Shown: positions 6,918-14,798, counted from the first letter of the stretch. The stretch is 18,119 nucleotides of DNA from Alphaproteobacteria bacterium UBA3650 (GCA_002373815.1 DFKH01000079.1:1-18119), one strand, 5' to 3'. A program made the numbers and translations. Notes: generated from the sequence alone by a model not told the origin.

Positions 6918-8168
6918 CGGGGGCGGAATAATTTCAATTTTCGTCAATTGATTTCGATGTTTTTCATGAATAACAAATGTCCATCCATTGATTTCAAAGA
7001 CTTGTCCTTTATTGGGAATACGTTCCAAATAATACATCACATAACCCGCCAAAGTGGCCGCATTTTCATCCGATAATTCCCAATGAAAATGTCGATTAAT
7101 ATCTCGAATAGTCGTTGCGCCATCCAACAAATAACCGCCAGACGGTGTCCGCTCCCATTGGAAAATAGACTCTTCTAATTTATCTGTTTCATCGGAAATA
7201 TCACCAACAATTTCCTCCAACAAATCCTCCAAAGTTAAAATACCTTCCCAATCGCCATATTCATTGACAACAATAGCAAAATGTTCCCGTTTTTTCTTAA
7301 ACGCAACTAATTGATCCAACAAAGAAGTTGTATTCAAAACATACCATGGCTTTGTGCAATAATCCATTAAATTTAGCTTGTGTCTATGACCATAAAAAAT
7401 AGGCATCATTTTCATCACAGATTTTGTATGCAATATGCCCACAATATTGTCACGACGACCTTGATATACTGGAATACGGCTGTATGGTGTTTGCATCACA
7501 AATTGAATAACTTCCTCAATCGGCATATTCGAATTTAAGGAAACAACCTTGGATCGGTGCATTTTAATGTCCCCCACACTAACCTCATCCAAATCTAACA
7601 CACTTTTCAGCATACCTTTTTCTTGCGATAAAACATTATTACCCTGCATCGCTAAAGCACCACGAATTTCTGCTTTTAATTGCTCATCAGGATCATCCAC
7701 AGGCGTTGCTTTTGGTAATAGCTTCATCGTTTTCGTACTCAACCAATTTAACCCATTCACAACGGGCCGCAATAACCACACCAGTCCAGCCAAAACAGGC
7801 GTAGATTGCAAGGCCATTGGCAGTGTATTACTAACGGCATAAGTTTTAGGCAAAATCTCAGCAAAAATAAGCACAATAATACTGACCACAAATGTAGAAA
7901 TCAGCACACCATAATTGGGACCAAACATTTCCACCATCAAGCCCGTTGAAATTGCTGTAAAAGCAATGTTGACGACATTATTTCCAAACAAAAGGGTACC
8001 TAAAACTTGGGCTGGATCTTTTTTCAAATCCAACAATTTTGCCGCCCATTTATTGCCACGCTTGGCCTGTTCATGCAACAACGGTCTTGAAACAGCCGTC
8101 ACTGCCGTTTCTGTGCCAGAAAAGAAAAAAGACCCCAACAATAAAAAAATCAATACAAACCAAGCCAT
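6912..8168 (-). CDS. CNNM/CorC (HlyC/CorC) family CBS-domain membrane protein
   Basis: The 418-residue product has the CNNM (DUF21) membrane domain (about 1-150) with FSGTETAVTAVSR, LFGNNVVNIAFTAIST and FAEILPKTYA, whose polar residues in the family line a Mg2+ site. A CBS pair follows (about 199-252 and 270-326; RIPVYQGRRDNIVGILHTK, VVNEYGDWEGILTLEDLLEE), then a CorC_HlyC domain (about 335-416). Family members act in Mg2+ efflux or homeostasis; the old name 'hemolysin' is misleading. ATG 8168 immediately follows the aroK stop (TAGATG), and AGGAG within the aroK end serves as ribosome binding site, so the pair is coupled. In many Alphaproteobacteria, as I recall, aroB lies between aroK and this gene; it is absent here. 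The 3' end overlaps yraN. Confidence 0.92.
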   Translation of the reverse strand: MAWFVLIFLLLGSFFFSGTETAVTAVSRPLLHEQAKRGNKWAAKLLDLKKDPAQVLGTLLFGNNVVNIAFTAISTGLMVEMFGPNYGVLISTFVVSIIVLIFAEILPKTYAVSNTLPMALQSTPVLAGLVWLLRPVVNGLNWLSTKTMKLLPKATPVDDPDEQLKAEIRGALAMQGNNVLSQEKGMLKSVLDLDEVSVGDIKMHRSKVVSLNSNMPIEEVIQFVMQTPYSRIPVYQGRRDNIVGILHTKSVMKMMPIFYGHRHKLNLMDYCTKPWYVLNTTSLLDQLVAFKKKREHFAIVVNEYGDWEGILTLEDLLEEIVGDISDETDKLEESIFQWERTPSGGYLLDGATTIRDINRHFHWELSDENAATLAGYVMYYLERIPNKGQVFEINGWTFVIHEKHRNQLTKIEIIPPPL

Positions 8169-8735
8169 CTATTTGTGCTCCTGAAAGGGAATATAGGGTG
8201 AAATGACGTTGTGATTTTCTAATTCTTTTAATAAGCGCACCACCGTTTTAGAAGGATGTTCATCAAACGATTCGATTGTCAAATCTGCTTCAGCATACAA
8301 AGGATAACACTCTTTAACCAAACGTTCAATGACTTGCTGATTATCCATAGAAGGCACCAATGGACGATGTGTCCGTCCCTCTGTACGTCCAGAAATCACA
8401 TCGGCGCCTGCCTTTATCCAAACGGAAACAGCTTTTTCTTTGGCAATTTTGCGTGTTTTTTCGGATAAAAAAGCGCCCCCACCTGACGACAAAACACAAG
8501 GCGTTCCGTTCAACAAACGTTCCATCACTTTTTCTTCACCTGTACGGAATTCATTCTCTCCATAACGAGCAAATAAATCAGAAATCGTAAATCCCGTCAT
8601 CCGCTCAATTTCTTTGTCAGAATCTACAAAAGGCAAATGCAATCGACGTGCCAGCATTCGCCCCAAACTTGTTTTACCAACACCCATCATCCCAACAAGC
8701 AATAAGATTTTTGGTTGTAATAATTTTTGACTCAT
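8169..8735 (-). CDS. aroK: Shikimate kinase
   Basis: AroK phosphorylates shikimate to shikimate 3-phosphate with ATP on the route to chorismate. The 188-residue product has Walker A G15-MMGVGKT, the shikimate-binding DSD (38-40), R64, the GGG loop (SSGGGAFL, 85-87) and the lid segment EGRTHRPLV. It is slightly longer than E. coli AroK (173) and intact. ATG 8735 has no Shine-Dalgarno, and an extended -10 lies 8 nt upstream, so its mRNA may be leaderless. It is divergent from the small membrane protein and xerD. The usual partner aroB is not next to it; the downstream neighbour is the CorC-family gene. Confidence 0.95.
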   Translation of the reverse strand: MSQKLLQPKILLLVGMMGVGKTSLGRMLARRLHLPFVDSDKEIERMTGFTISDLFARYGENEFRTGEEKVMERLLNGTPCVLSSGGGAFLSEKTRKIAKEKAVSVWIKAGADVISGRTEGRTHRPLVPSMDNQQVIERLVKECYPLYAEADLTIESFDEHPSKTVVRLLKELENHNVISPYIPFQEHK

Positions 8736-8742
8736 GCTAAAT

Positions 8743-8771
8743 TATATATCACAGATTTTATCATTTGTCTA
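8743..8771 (-). promoter_or_regulatory. Putative promoter of aroK, probably giving a leaderless transcript
   Basis: Read on the minus strand: -35 TAGACA (8771-8766), 17-bp spacer ending in TGA, -10 TATATA (8748-8743); a TATAAT shifted by 2 bp (8746-8741) is also present. The expected transcript start is 8734-8738, at or just before the ATG at 8735. Confidence 0.45.
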
Positions 8772-8786
8772 GTGAAAGGAAGTAAC

Positions 8787-8930
8787 ATGAAATATTATGA
8801 ACAACGCAGACATTTAATTTCCAAAATTATACTGCTTGCTGTCATCAGCGTGGCTCTGTTTTTCGCTTTGTGTGATTGCGCCCCCAAAACAACACGACAA
8901 CATATCACCATCACATATGAAAAGGAATAA
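8787..8930 (+). CDS. Small single-span membrane protein, unrecognised (47 aa)
   Basis: A 47-residue product with a basic N-terminus (KYYEQRRHLISK), one hydrophobic segment (about 14-28), then a C-D-C motif (C29, C31) and a short polar tail. AAAGGAAG lies about 7 nt before ATG 8787, an excellent ribosome binding site, and the gene ends 9 nt before xerD, so it is probably real and co-transcribed. The residues before C29 (FAL) and C31 (LCD) do not fit a lipobox, so a lipoprotein is doubtful; a signal-anchored protein is more likely. An in-frame ATG at 8727 has poorer context. I do not recognise a family. By position it could serve the envelope genes downstream, but that is a guess. Confidence 0.6.
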   Translation: MKYYEQRRHLISKIILLAVISVALFFALCDCAPKTTRQHITITYEKE

Positions 8931-8939
8931 TTTTAAATT

Positions 8940-9836
8940 ATGTCCGCAAACATTGATGCTTTTTTAGAAATGCAAATCGCTGAGCGAGGGGCTTCGCCCA
9001 ATACAATAGCTGCCTATCAAAGAGATCTGCAAGGCTTAGAACATTTTTTACAAGGCATCGGAACTAATTTAGTTCAAGCAAGCAATAATGACTTACGAGA
9101 TTATTTGGCATTTTTAACAACGCATCATTATTCTTTGAAAACACAAAGTCGCCATTTATCAACGATACGCGAGTTTTATCGTTTTTTATATTCAGAAAAC
9201 ACCATCAAACAAAATCCAACAGATTACCTTGAAGCACCGAAAACACAAAAATCTTTACCAAAATATTTAAGCGAAGAAGACGTATTCTCCCTGATTCAAC
9301 AGGCCAAGGAAACACGACTTCATACATTATTAGAGGTCTTATATGCATCTGGTATGCGGGTTAGTGAATTGGTAGGTCTGCCCGTAGACGCCGTCATTCG
9401 AGAAAAAAAGCATATTTTTGTGACAGGAAAGGGAAATAAAGAACGCATCGTGCCTTTAAATGAGATGGCATGCGAATCTTTAACCAAATGGCTTCACGAA
9501 CGCGAAAAAAAATACCCAAGGGCCGATAAAAATAAATGGCTATTCCCTGCAAAATCAAAATCTGGTCATCTGACGCGTGGCACATTTTTCAAAGAGTTAA
9601 AAAAACTTGCATTGGAAATTGGACTAGATCCAACAAAAGTATCCCCACATGTCTTTCGTCATTCCTTCGCTTCACACATGATTGCCCATGAAGCAGATTT
9701 AAGATCCGTTCAAAAGCTTTTAGGCCATGCTGATATCGCCACAACTGAAATTTATACACACATTTTACCCAACAGATTAAAAAAGGTCATTGAAAAATCT
9801 CATCCTTTGGCGTATAATACCCAAAAGGAAAAATGA
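8940..9836 (+). CDS. xerD: Tyrosine recombinase XerD
   Basis: XerD acts with XerC at the chromosomal dif site to resolve dimers, activated by FtsK. The 298-residue product has the N-terminal SAM-like core-binding domain (about 1-88; SPNTIAAYQRDL, HLSTIREFYRFLY) and a catalytic domain with the full active site: R140 (ASGMRVSEL), K164 (GKGNKER), H237 and R240 (HVFRHSFASHM), H263 (LLGHADI) and nucleophile Y272 (TEIYTHI). It is intact and of standard length, so a housekeeping enzyme rather than a phage integrase. AAAGGA lies 13 nt before ATG 8940, rather far. The stop TGA directly abuts the ATG of the LptF-LptD gene, so the two are coupled. XerD rather than XerC is preferred because xerD divergent from aroK is a remembered alphaproteobacterial arrangement. 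Confidence 0.93.
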   Translation: MSANIDAFLEMQIAERGASPNTIAAYQRDLQGLEHFLQGIGTNLVQASNNDLRDYLAFLTTHHYSLKTQSRHLSTIREFYRFLYSENTIKQNPTDYLEAPKTQKSLPKYLSEEDVFSLIQQAKETRLHTLLEVLYASGMRVSELVGLPVDAVIREKKHIFVTGKGNKERIVPLNEMACESLTKWLHEREKKYPRADKNKWLFPAKSKSGHLTRGTFFKELKKLALEIGLDPTKVSPHVFRHSFASHMIAHEADLRSVQKLLGHADIATTEIYTHILPNRLKKVIEKSHPLAYNTQKEK

Positions 9837-12800
9837 ATGAAAATAATTGATAAATATATTTTTCGCCAAACATTGCTTGGTTTTATGACAATTCTGATCA
9901 GCCTCATTATTTTAATTTGGCTAACACAATCTCTTCGAATGATTGACTGGATCATCACAAAGGGGGCATCACTTGGTCTTTTTCTCGAAATGACATTATT
10001 GGTTTTACCTAATTTTTTACAAATTTTATCCCCACTTGCCTTATTCGGCGTCTCACTTTTTGTTTTTATTCGCATGCAATCAGATAAAGAATTGATTGTC
10101 TTAAAGGCTGTCGGTATGAACAGCAAACAATTGGTTCGTCCATTATTGATATTAGGAATATTTTTAGTTTTTTTTGGATACCTCCTAACATTATGGATTA
10201 TCCCCAATTCTTATTCTCATCTCAGAGAAATGAGGTGGAAAATTCGAAATAATTTGTCACATTTATTGTTACAAGAGGGACAGTTTAATTCCTTAAAAAA
10301 TGGGATTACCTTATACATTAAAGAACGTGAAGAATCGGGAAAAGTAAAAGATATTTTAGTATATGAACTCAAACAAGACAAACGATCTGTTCTGATTGCA
10401 GAAGAAGGAACAATGGTTCAAACCCCCGATGGCATTAGCTTGACCTTCAACAAAGGAACAAGACAAGAATTTCAACCCAACTCACATCAATTTTCTGTTT
10501 TAAAATTTGATAAATACACCATGTTGTTTGCCGACAAGCAAGGAACATCCCCACGAAAACTCAATCCAGACGAAATGTCACTCAAACAGTTACTATCAAC
10601 TACACCCGAAGAAGTCAACGGTCCAACTTATAGAAAATATAAAGTGGAAGCATTTAAACGTTTAACTCAACCTTTATATAATCTTGTGTTTTTATGGTTG
10701 GCCGCCTTTGGTGTTTTAAGTGGATTTTATAACCGACGAGGGCAATCTAAACAAGTCAACATTGCCATAATCGCCGCACTCTTGATACAATCTTTCTCAT
10801 TAGCTTTTGAAAATATTGCTGTTCGAAATTTATGGGGGTTAGGTTTGATGACGGCAAATTTATGCATTCCATTGATTGTGCTATACCTTGTCTTGTTCAA
10901 GGAAAAAAAGATAGGCTGGATTCATTTGGTTACATTTATTGTCTTGGGGTTCGCTTTGCCAGTCAAGGCGGCACCAAAGCTTGATATAAAGCAATTAGAG
11001 GACAATAAAAATACCCCCATTCAATTTGAAGCAAACGACATGGATTACAATATTAAAACGGGCATTTTAACTGCTTCAGGCAATGTAACATTGACACAAA
11101 ACAATATAAAAATGGCAACAGATCGCATCCTTTACAACAAAGAAGCGGATGAAGTCAATATTCCCCAAACAACTCATTTAAGTTTACCAGATGGCACAAA
11201 ATCCACCGTTCAAAGCATGGTTTTGTACCCACATAAATCTGAAGCAACCGCAAACACACTATCTGGTTACTTTACAGATGGCACCTACTTAGGCGCAGAC
11301 CGTATGCTTGCCACACAAAATGGAGATATAATTGTTTTGAAAAATGCTTCTTACACACCTTGTAATACCTGTGAAGAATCAGCACCTCTATGGAAGATTG
11401 ATGCAAAAAAAGTAACCCAAGATTTTGAAGATCACACAATAGCTTTCACCCATATGTTTTTTGATGTCAAAGATGTACCAATTCTCTATTTCCCTTATTT
11501 TCAAATGCCTGATTTAACAATTAAACGGAAAACAGGATTTTTATACCCAAGTTTCAAACACAACAAAGAAATGGGCTTTTCAGTTGAAACACCTTTTTTT
11601 ATCAATTTAGCCGACAATCAAAACTTACTCCTCACCCCAAGTTGGTCCAGCAATCATATTCCCTTAGGCATAATCAATTATAATGCACGCTTTACACGGG
11701 GCGCAATCAATATTCAAACAAGCGGTACTCAGGATAAAAATGATAAAAATGAAGGACACATTAAAGCCGATTTTGAATATGATGTCACAAACAATATGCG
11801 CTTAGGTGGTCAATATTTTAGAACACTCACAGACACCTATTTCAGACGCTACGATATTGAAGGCATCAATGATTCAGATTCCTTTTTGCAATCATATTTA
11901 ACAGGCGAATATTTTGGGACACGTTTTTACACACGCGCAAAAGCGTGGCATTTTCAAAGCTTAGTCAATGGAATAGACGCAAAATCACTTCCTGTTATTA
12001 TCCCAACAATGGATATGGTCTATAATTCTAGCCCCATTTTCGATACACCAATATACGCCTTTACAAAAGTAAATGGGGCCATTTATAACACGCGAGAACA
12101 CTTTAAATCTGATCGAATTTCTTTCACACAAGGATTATCGTTACCCTATATCACATCGTTTGGCTTAGTCACAGATACAAATGCAAGTTTCCGTTTGGAT
12201 GGTTATGCATTAAGTGCAGGCAATCGCTCATTCGTCAGCAAAAGAAATAATGACACCTACAACAAAGGTCGAATTTTTTCCGTAGCAAGCACAAAAATCA
12301 GCTATCCATTAGCGATGCAAACAGAATCCACAACCCAAATTTTGGAACCTATTGTTATGTTGGTTTTATCACCAAACATCCACAATCCAACAGACATTCC
12401 AAACGTGGATAGTACCGTCTTTGACTTTGATGACACCAATCTTTTTTCAGAAAACAGATTCGCAGGCTATGACCGCGTTGAAACAGGAAACCGCCTAAAC
12501 TATGGATTGCAATGGACAGCCTATCATAATTCCGCAAAAAATCGTTCCTTATCGTTGTTGTTAGGACAAACCTATCGATTCCATGAGACAGAAGAAATGA
12601 GTGATGTAATGGGGTATAGCAACCATTTATCTGACTACATTGGTCGAATTCAAATGAATTACCAATATCTATCTTTTACCTATCGTTTCCGTTTAAACCG
12701 AGAAAATTTTGCAAAACGTAGAAATGATGTAAGTTTATCAATCGGAGATAATCCGTTCCGCATCGGCCTCAGCTACTTATATCAAGGCTCTTATCAATTA

Positions 12801-13070
12801 GATAACCGACGTTATGGAGAAGAAAATGAAATTCGTTTTTGGGCGAGTTCAAAGCTAACAAAAAATTGGCAAGCGGCGGGACATTATCGCTATAACCTAA
12901 AAAAGCAAGGGGGACCTATTGAATATGGAATTCAATTGCGCTATGATAATGAATGCACTGCTGTAATTTTTGACATGGATAAATCGTATGCTCGTGACAG
13001 GAACTACAAAGGTAGCACATCGTTTATGGTCAAAATCTTGTTAAAAACATTAGGAGGAATTGGCGAGTGA
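9837..13070 (+). CDS. LptF-LptD fusion: LPS export permease joined in frame to LPS-assembly outer-membrane protein
   Basis: One 1077-codon frame holds two Lpt proteins. Residues 1-354 are a complete LptF-type permease of the LptB2FG extractor: DKYIFRQ start, WLTQSLRMID, LVLPNFLQILSPLALF, DKELIVLKAVGM, a periplasmic beta-jellyroll between the third and fourth membrane segments, then RLTQPLYNLVFLWLAAFGVLSGFYNRRGQ and a sixth membrane segment. Residues 355-378 look like a signal peptide (KEKK, hydrophobic stretch, VKA before AP). Residues 379-1077 are a full LptD: OstA/LptA-like domain (about 394-505, FEANDMDYN...LTASGNV), C509-x2-C512 in the SYTPCNTC motif, FPYFQMPD, KTGFLYPSF, and a beta-barrel region to the end with C1040 (YDNECTAV). 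The start ATG abuts the xerD stop, with AAGGAA upstream; the end overlaps surA by 4 nt. Two proteins may be made by cleavage or recoding; an assembly indel in the A7 at the junction must be excluded. Confidence 0.9.
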   Translation: MKIIDKYIFRQTLLGFMTILISLIILIWLTQSLRMIDWIITKGASLGLFLEMTLLVLPNFLQILSPLALFGVSLFVFIRMQSDKELIVLKAVGMNSKQLVRPLLILGIFLVFFGYLLTLWIIPNSYSHLREMRWKIRNNLSHLLLQEGQFNSLKNGITLYIKEREESGKVKDILVYELKQDKRSVLIAEEGTMVQTPDGISLTFNKGTRQEFQPNSHQFSVLKFDKYTMLFADKQGTSPRKLNPDEMSLKQLLSTTPEEVNGPTYRKYKVEAFKRLTQPLYNLVFLWLAAFGVLSGFYNRRGQSKQVNIAIIAALLIQSFSLAFENIAVRNLWGLGLMTANLCIPLIVLYLVLFKEKKIGWIHLVTFIVLGFALPVKAAPKLDIKQLEDNKNTPIQFEANDMDYNIKTGILTASGNVTLTQNNIKMATDRILYNKEADEVNIPQTTHLSLPDGTKSTVQSMVLYPHKSEATANTLSGYFTDGTYLGADRMLATQNGDIIVLKNASYTPCNTCEESAPLWKIDAKKVTQDFEDHTIAFTHMFFDVKDVPILYFPYFQMPDLTIKRKTGFLYPSFKHNKEMGFSVETPFFINLADNQNLLLTPSWSSNHIPLGIINYNARFTRGAINIQTSGTQDKNDKNEGHIKADFEYDVTNNMRLGGQYFRTLTDTYFRRYDIEGINDSDSFLQSYLTGEYFGTRFYTRAKAWHFQSLVNGIDAKSLPVIIPTMDMVYNSSPIFDTPIYAFTKVNGAIYNTREHFKSDRISFTQGLSLPYITSFGLVTDTNASFRLDGYALSAGNRSFVSKRNNDTYNKGRIFSVASTKISYPLAMQTESTTQILEPIVMLVLSPNIHNPTDIPNVDSTVFDFDDTNLFSENRFAGYDRVETGNRLNYGLQWTAYHNSAKNRSLSLLLGQTYRFHETEEMSDVMGYSNHLSDYIGRIQMNYQYLSFTYRFRLNRENFAKRRNDVSLSIGDNPFRIGLSYLYQGSYQLDNRRYGEENEIRFWASSKLTKNWQAAGHYRYNLKKQGGPIEYGIQLRYDNECTAVIFDMDKSYARDRNYKGSTSFMVKILLKTLGGIGE
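10899..10970 (+). other. Signal-peptide-like segment at the LptF-LptD junction
   Basis: Residues 355-378 comprise a charged start (KEKK), a hydrophobic run of about 17 residues (359-375) and V-K-A before A379, a good signal peptidase I site. LptF should end in the cytoplasm after its sixth membrane segment, so this seventh segment would carry LptD to the periplasm, where cutting after A378 would free it. Possible alternative starts in frame are GTG 10878, TTG 10893 and TTG 10926, but none has a visible Shine-Dalgarno. Confidence 0.7.
10904..10910 (+). promoter_or_regulatory. Candidate slippery heptamer A AAA AAG at the LptF-LptD junction
   Basis: The run A7 (10903-10909) followed by G reads GAA AAA AAG in the LptF frame, which places A AAA AAG in the zero frame, the heptamer used by E. 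coli dnaX. A -1 shift gives LptF plus 24 new residues, ending at TGA 10982-10984; a +1 shift stops at once at TAG 10912-10914. I see no strong downstream hairpin, so programmed frameshifting is only a possibility. Confidence 0.35.
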
Positions 13071-13957
13071 GATATTTACTATTTATGATACTAATTTTTA
13101 ATACGCTACCCGCTTTATCCATGGAATTAAAAGCGACGGTCAATGATAATCCTATTTCTGATTTAGATGTTCTAAATTGGACACAATTATTAAAGTTTCA
13201 ACAACCGTCAAAATATGAAGCTATGTCAAATGCTCAATTACAAAAAGAAGCATTGGATACAATTATAGAATCGGCTGTCAAAAAACAAACAGCGCTTGAT
13301 GCTGGTTTCAAAGTATCCCCGCAAGAAATCAATAATGCAAAAGCCCACTTGGAACAACAAAATGATTTATCTCCAGGAACATTACCTCAAATATTGAAAA
13401 AAAATAAAGTACCAGAAAAAGCATTAAATGCTCAATTAGAGGCGGATCTTTTATGGTTACAATATTTACGCAGTAAAGCACAAAATGTAAACATCTCAAA
13501 CTTGGCTGTCAACAAACGTTATCAAGCCATGAAAAATGAGCTAGAAAAACAAGGTGTAAAAGGAGATAGTGTTACTTTATGGGAAATGGCACAGGGTGTT
13601 TTTTCCGAAGATGTAGACGTTTCCACGACTTTAGAATCCAAAGATTGTGATGCCTTCTTGGAACACATCAAAATTGGACCTTTCCCAGATTCTGCACAAC
13701 GAGGATGGACAGATCCACAACAAATGCCACCTGAACTACGAGAACTTTTAACAAATATTGCAGTAGGTGAAACAATTGGCCCCTTGCGCTCACCAACAGG
13801 CATCTTAGTCATGATGAAATGCAATGTGCGTTCTCAACAGGTCATGCCAAGCAAAGAACAATTAAAAACACAAATGGAAATGGAACAATTGGACGTATTA
13901 TCACGCCGTTTATTGGCCGAGGCAATGCGTCGATCCATCATCGAAAAAAAGGAATAA
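13067..13957 (+). CDS. surA: SurA-type periplasmic chaperone / parvulin-like peptidyl-prolyl isomerase
   Basis: SurA carries unfolded outer-membrane proteins, LptD among its best-known clients, across the periplasm. The 296-residue product has a signal peptide (about 1-18, MRYLLFMILIFNTLPALS), a SurA N-terminal chaperone domain (about 20-140) and one parvulin-like domain (about 168-258; LWEMAQGVF, RGWTDPQQMPPELRELL, GETIGPLRSPTGILVMM). E. coli SurA has two parvulin domains and 428 residues; this short form with one weakly conserved domain fits many alphaproteobacterial versions. The start is GTG 13067, overlapping the LptD stop as GTGA, with a strong AGGAGG 9 nt upstream. Position right after lptD supports the function. 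Isomerase activity is uncertain. Confidence 0.85.
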   Translation: MRYLLFMILIFNTLPALSMELKATVNDNPISDLDVLNWTQLLKFQQPSKYEAMSNAQLQKEALDTIIESAVKKQTALDAGFKVSPQEINNAKAHLEQQNDLSPGTLPQILKKNKVPEKALNAQLEADLLWLQYLRSKAQNVNISNLAVNKRYQAMKNELEKQGVKGDSVTLWEMAQGVFSEDVDVSTTLESKDCDAFLEHIKIGPFPDSAQRGWTDPQQMPPELRELLTNIAVGETIGPLRSPTGILVMMKCNVRSQQVMPSKEQLKTQMEMEQLDVLSRRLLAEAMRRSIIEKKE

Positions 13958-13958
13958 T

Positions 13959-14798
13959 ATGGATACAATAAGACTAGACGGGCGCCTATTAGCCAATCAA
14001 ATACAAGCACGATTAAAAGAAGAAATTCGTTATCTTTCCCATCCACCACATTTAGCAGTAGTCTACATTGGTGATAACCCAGCCAGTACACTTTATATCA
14101 CAATGAAAACAAAAGCGGCTGAATCTGTTGGCATAAGAACAACCATTCAAAAGTTGCCCGAACACGCCTCGACAGAAGAAATTGTTCGTTTTATTCAAAT
14201 TTTAAATGCAGACCCATCCATTGATGGAATTTTGGTCCAATTACCTCTTCCCAAACACATTGATACAAATGCCGTCATTGAAAGCATTCTTCCTTCAAAA
14301 GATGCGGATGGTTTGACAAGTAAAAATCAAGGGGGACTAATGACGGGACACCCAACAATTTTGCCCTGTACACCACTTGGTTGTCTGCGTTTAATTCAAC
14401 AAGTACGCACAGATTTAACGGGACTTAATGCTGTGGTTGTCGGACGTTCCAGACTGGTAGGACGCCCCATGGCTCAATTACTTTTAAATGAAAACTGCAC
14501 AGTTGCTCAAGCACACAGCAAAACACAAAATTTAGCTGAGATATGCTCTCGAGCAGATATTTTAGTATCTGCAACAGGTGTCCAAGGGCTAATCAAACGT
14601 CCTTTTATAAAAGAAGGAGCCATCGTGATTGATGTTGGCATTTCCAAAACAGAGGATGGGCGTATCGCCGGAGACGTAGATGCCTCTTCTGTGATGGGAC
14701 AAGCTGGATGGCTGACTCCTGTCCCTGGTGGCGTAGGACCAATGACTGTTGCTATGCTTATGGCAAACATGGTAAATATTGTCAAACACGAGTTTTAA
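13959..14798 (+). CDS. folD: Bifunctional methylenetetrahydrofolate dehydrogenase / methenyltetrahydrofolate cyclohydrolase
   Basis: FolD interconverts 5,10-methylene-, 5,10-methenyl- and 10-formyl-tetrahydrofolate with NADP, feeding purine and formyl-Met-tRNA synthesis. The 279-residue product has YIGDNPASTLYITMKTKAAE with the catalytic Y46-x3-K50 pair, DGILVQLPLP, DADGL, PCTPLG, the Rossmann segment VVVGRSRLVGRPMAQLL, and the C-terminal PGGVGPMT loop (about 256-263). Length is standard. ATG 13959 lies 1 nt after the surA stop, with AAGGAA upstream, so it is part of the same operon. In the remembered alphaproteobacterial order lptD-surA is followed by pdxA and rsmA; here folD takes that place. 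Confidence 0.97.
   Translation: MDTIRLDGRLLANQIQARLKEEIRYLSHPPHLAVVYIGDNPASTLYITMKTKAAESVGIRTTIQKLPEHASTEEIVRFIQILNADPSIDGILVQLPLPKHIDTNAVIESILPSKDADGLTSKNQGGLMTGHPTILPCTPLGCLRLIQQVRTDLTGLNAVVVGRSRLVGRPMAQLLLNENCTVAQAHSKTQNLAEICSRADILVSATGVQGLIKRPFIKEGAIVIDVGISKTEDGRIAGDVDASSVMGQAGWLTPVPGGVGPMTVAMLMANMVNIVKHEF

Noticed and set aside
6912..8168. Hemolysin toxin.
   Set aside because: The HlyC/CorC name is historical; the domains are CNNM, CBS pair and CorC_HlyC, a Mg2+-related membrane family.
8727..8786. Upstream in-frame start (ATG 8727) for the small membrane protein.
   Set aside because: It lies on the aroK start region with no ribosome binding site, whereas ATG 8787 has a strong one and gives a sensible signal-anchor start.
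8866..8886. Lipobox in the small membrane protein around C29/C31.
   Set aside because: The residues before the cysteines (Leu at -1 of C29, Asp at -1 of C31) do not fit the lipobox consensus.
8940..9836. Integrase of a mobile element.
   Set aside because: It has full XerD features, standard length and housekeeping neighbours; no attachment-site repeats, tRNA or phage genes were seen nearby.
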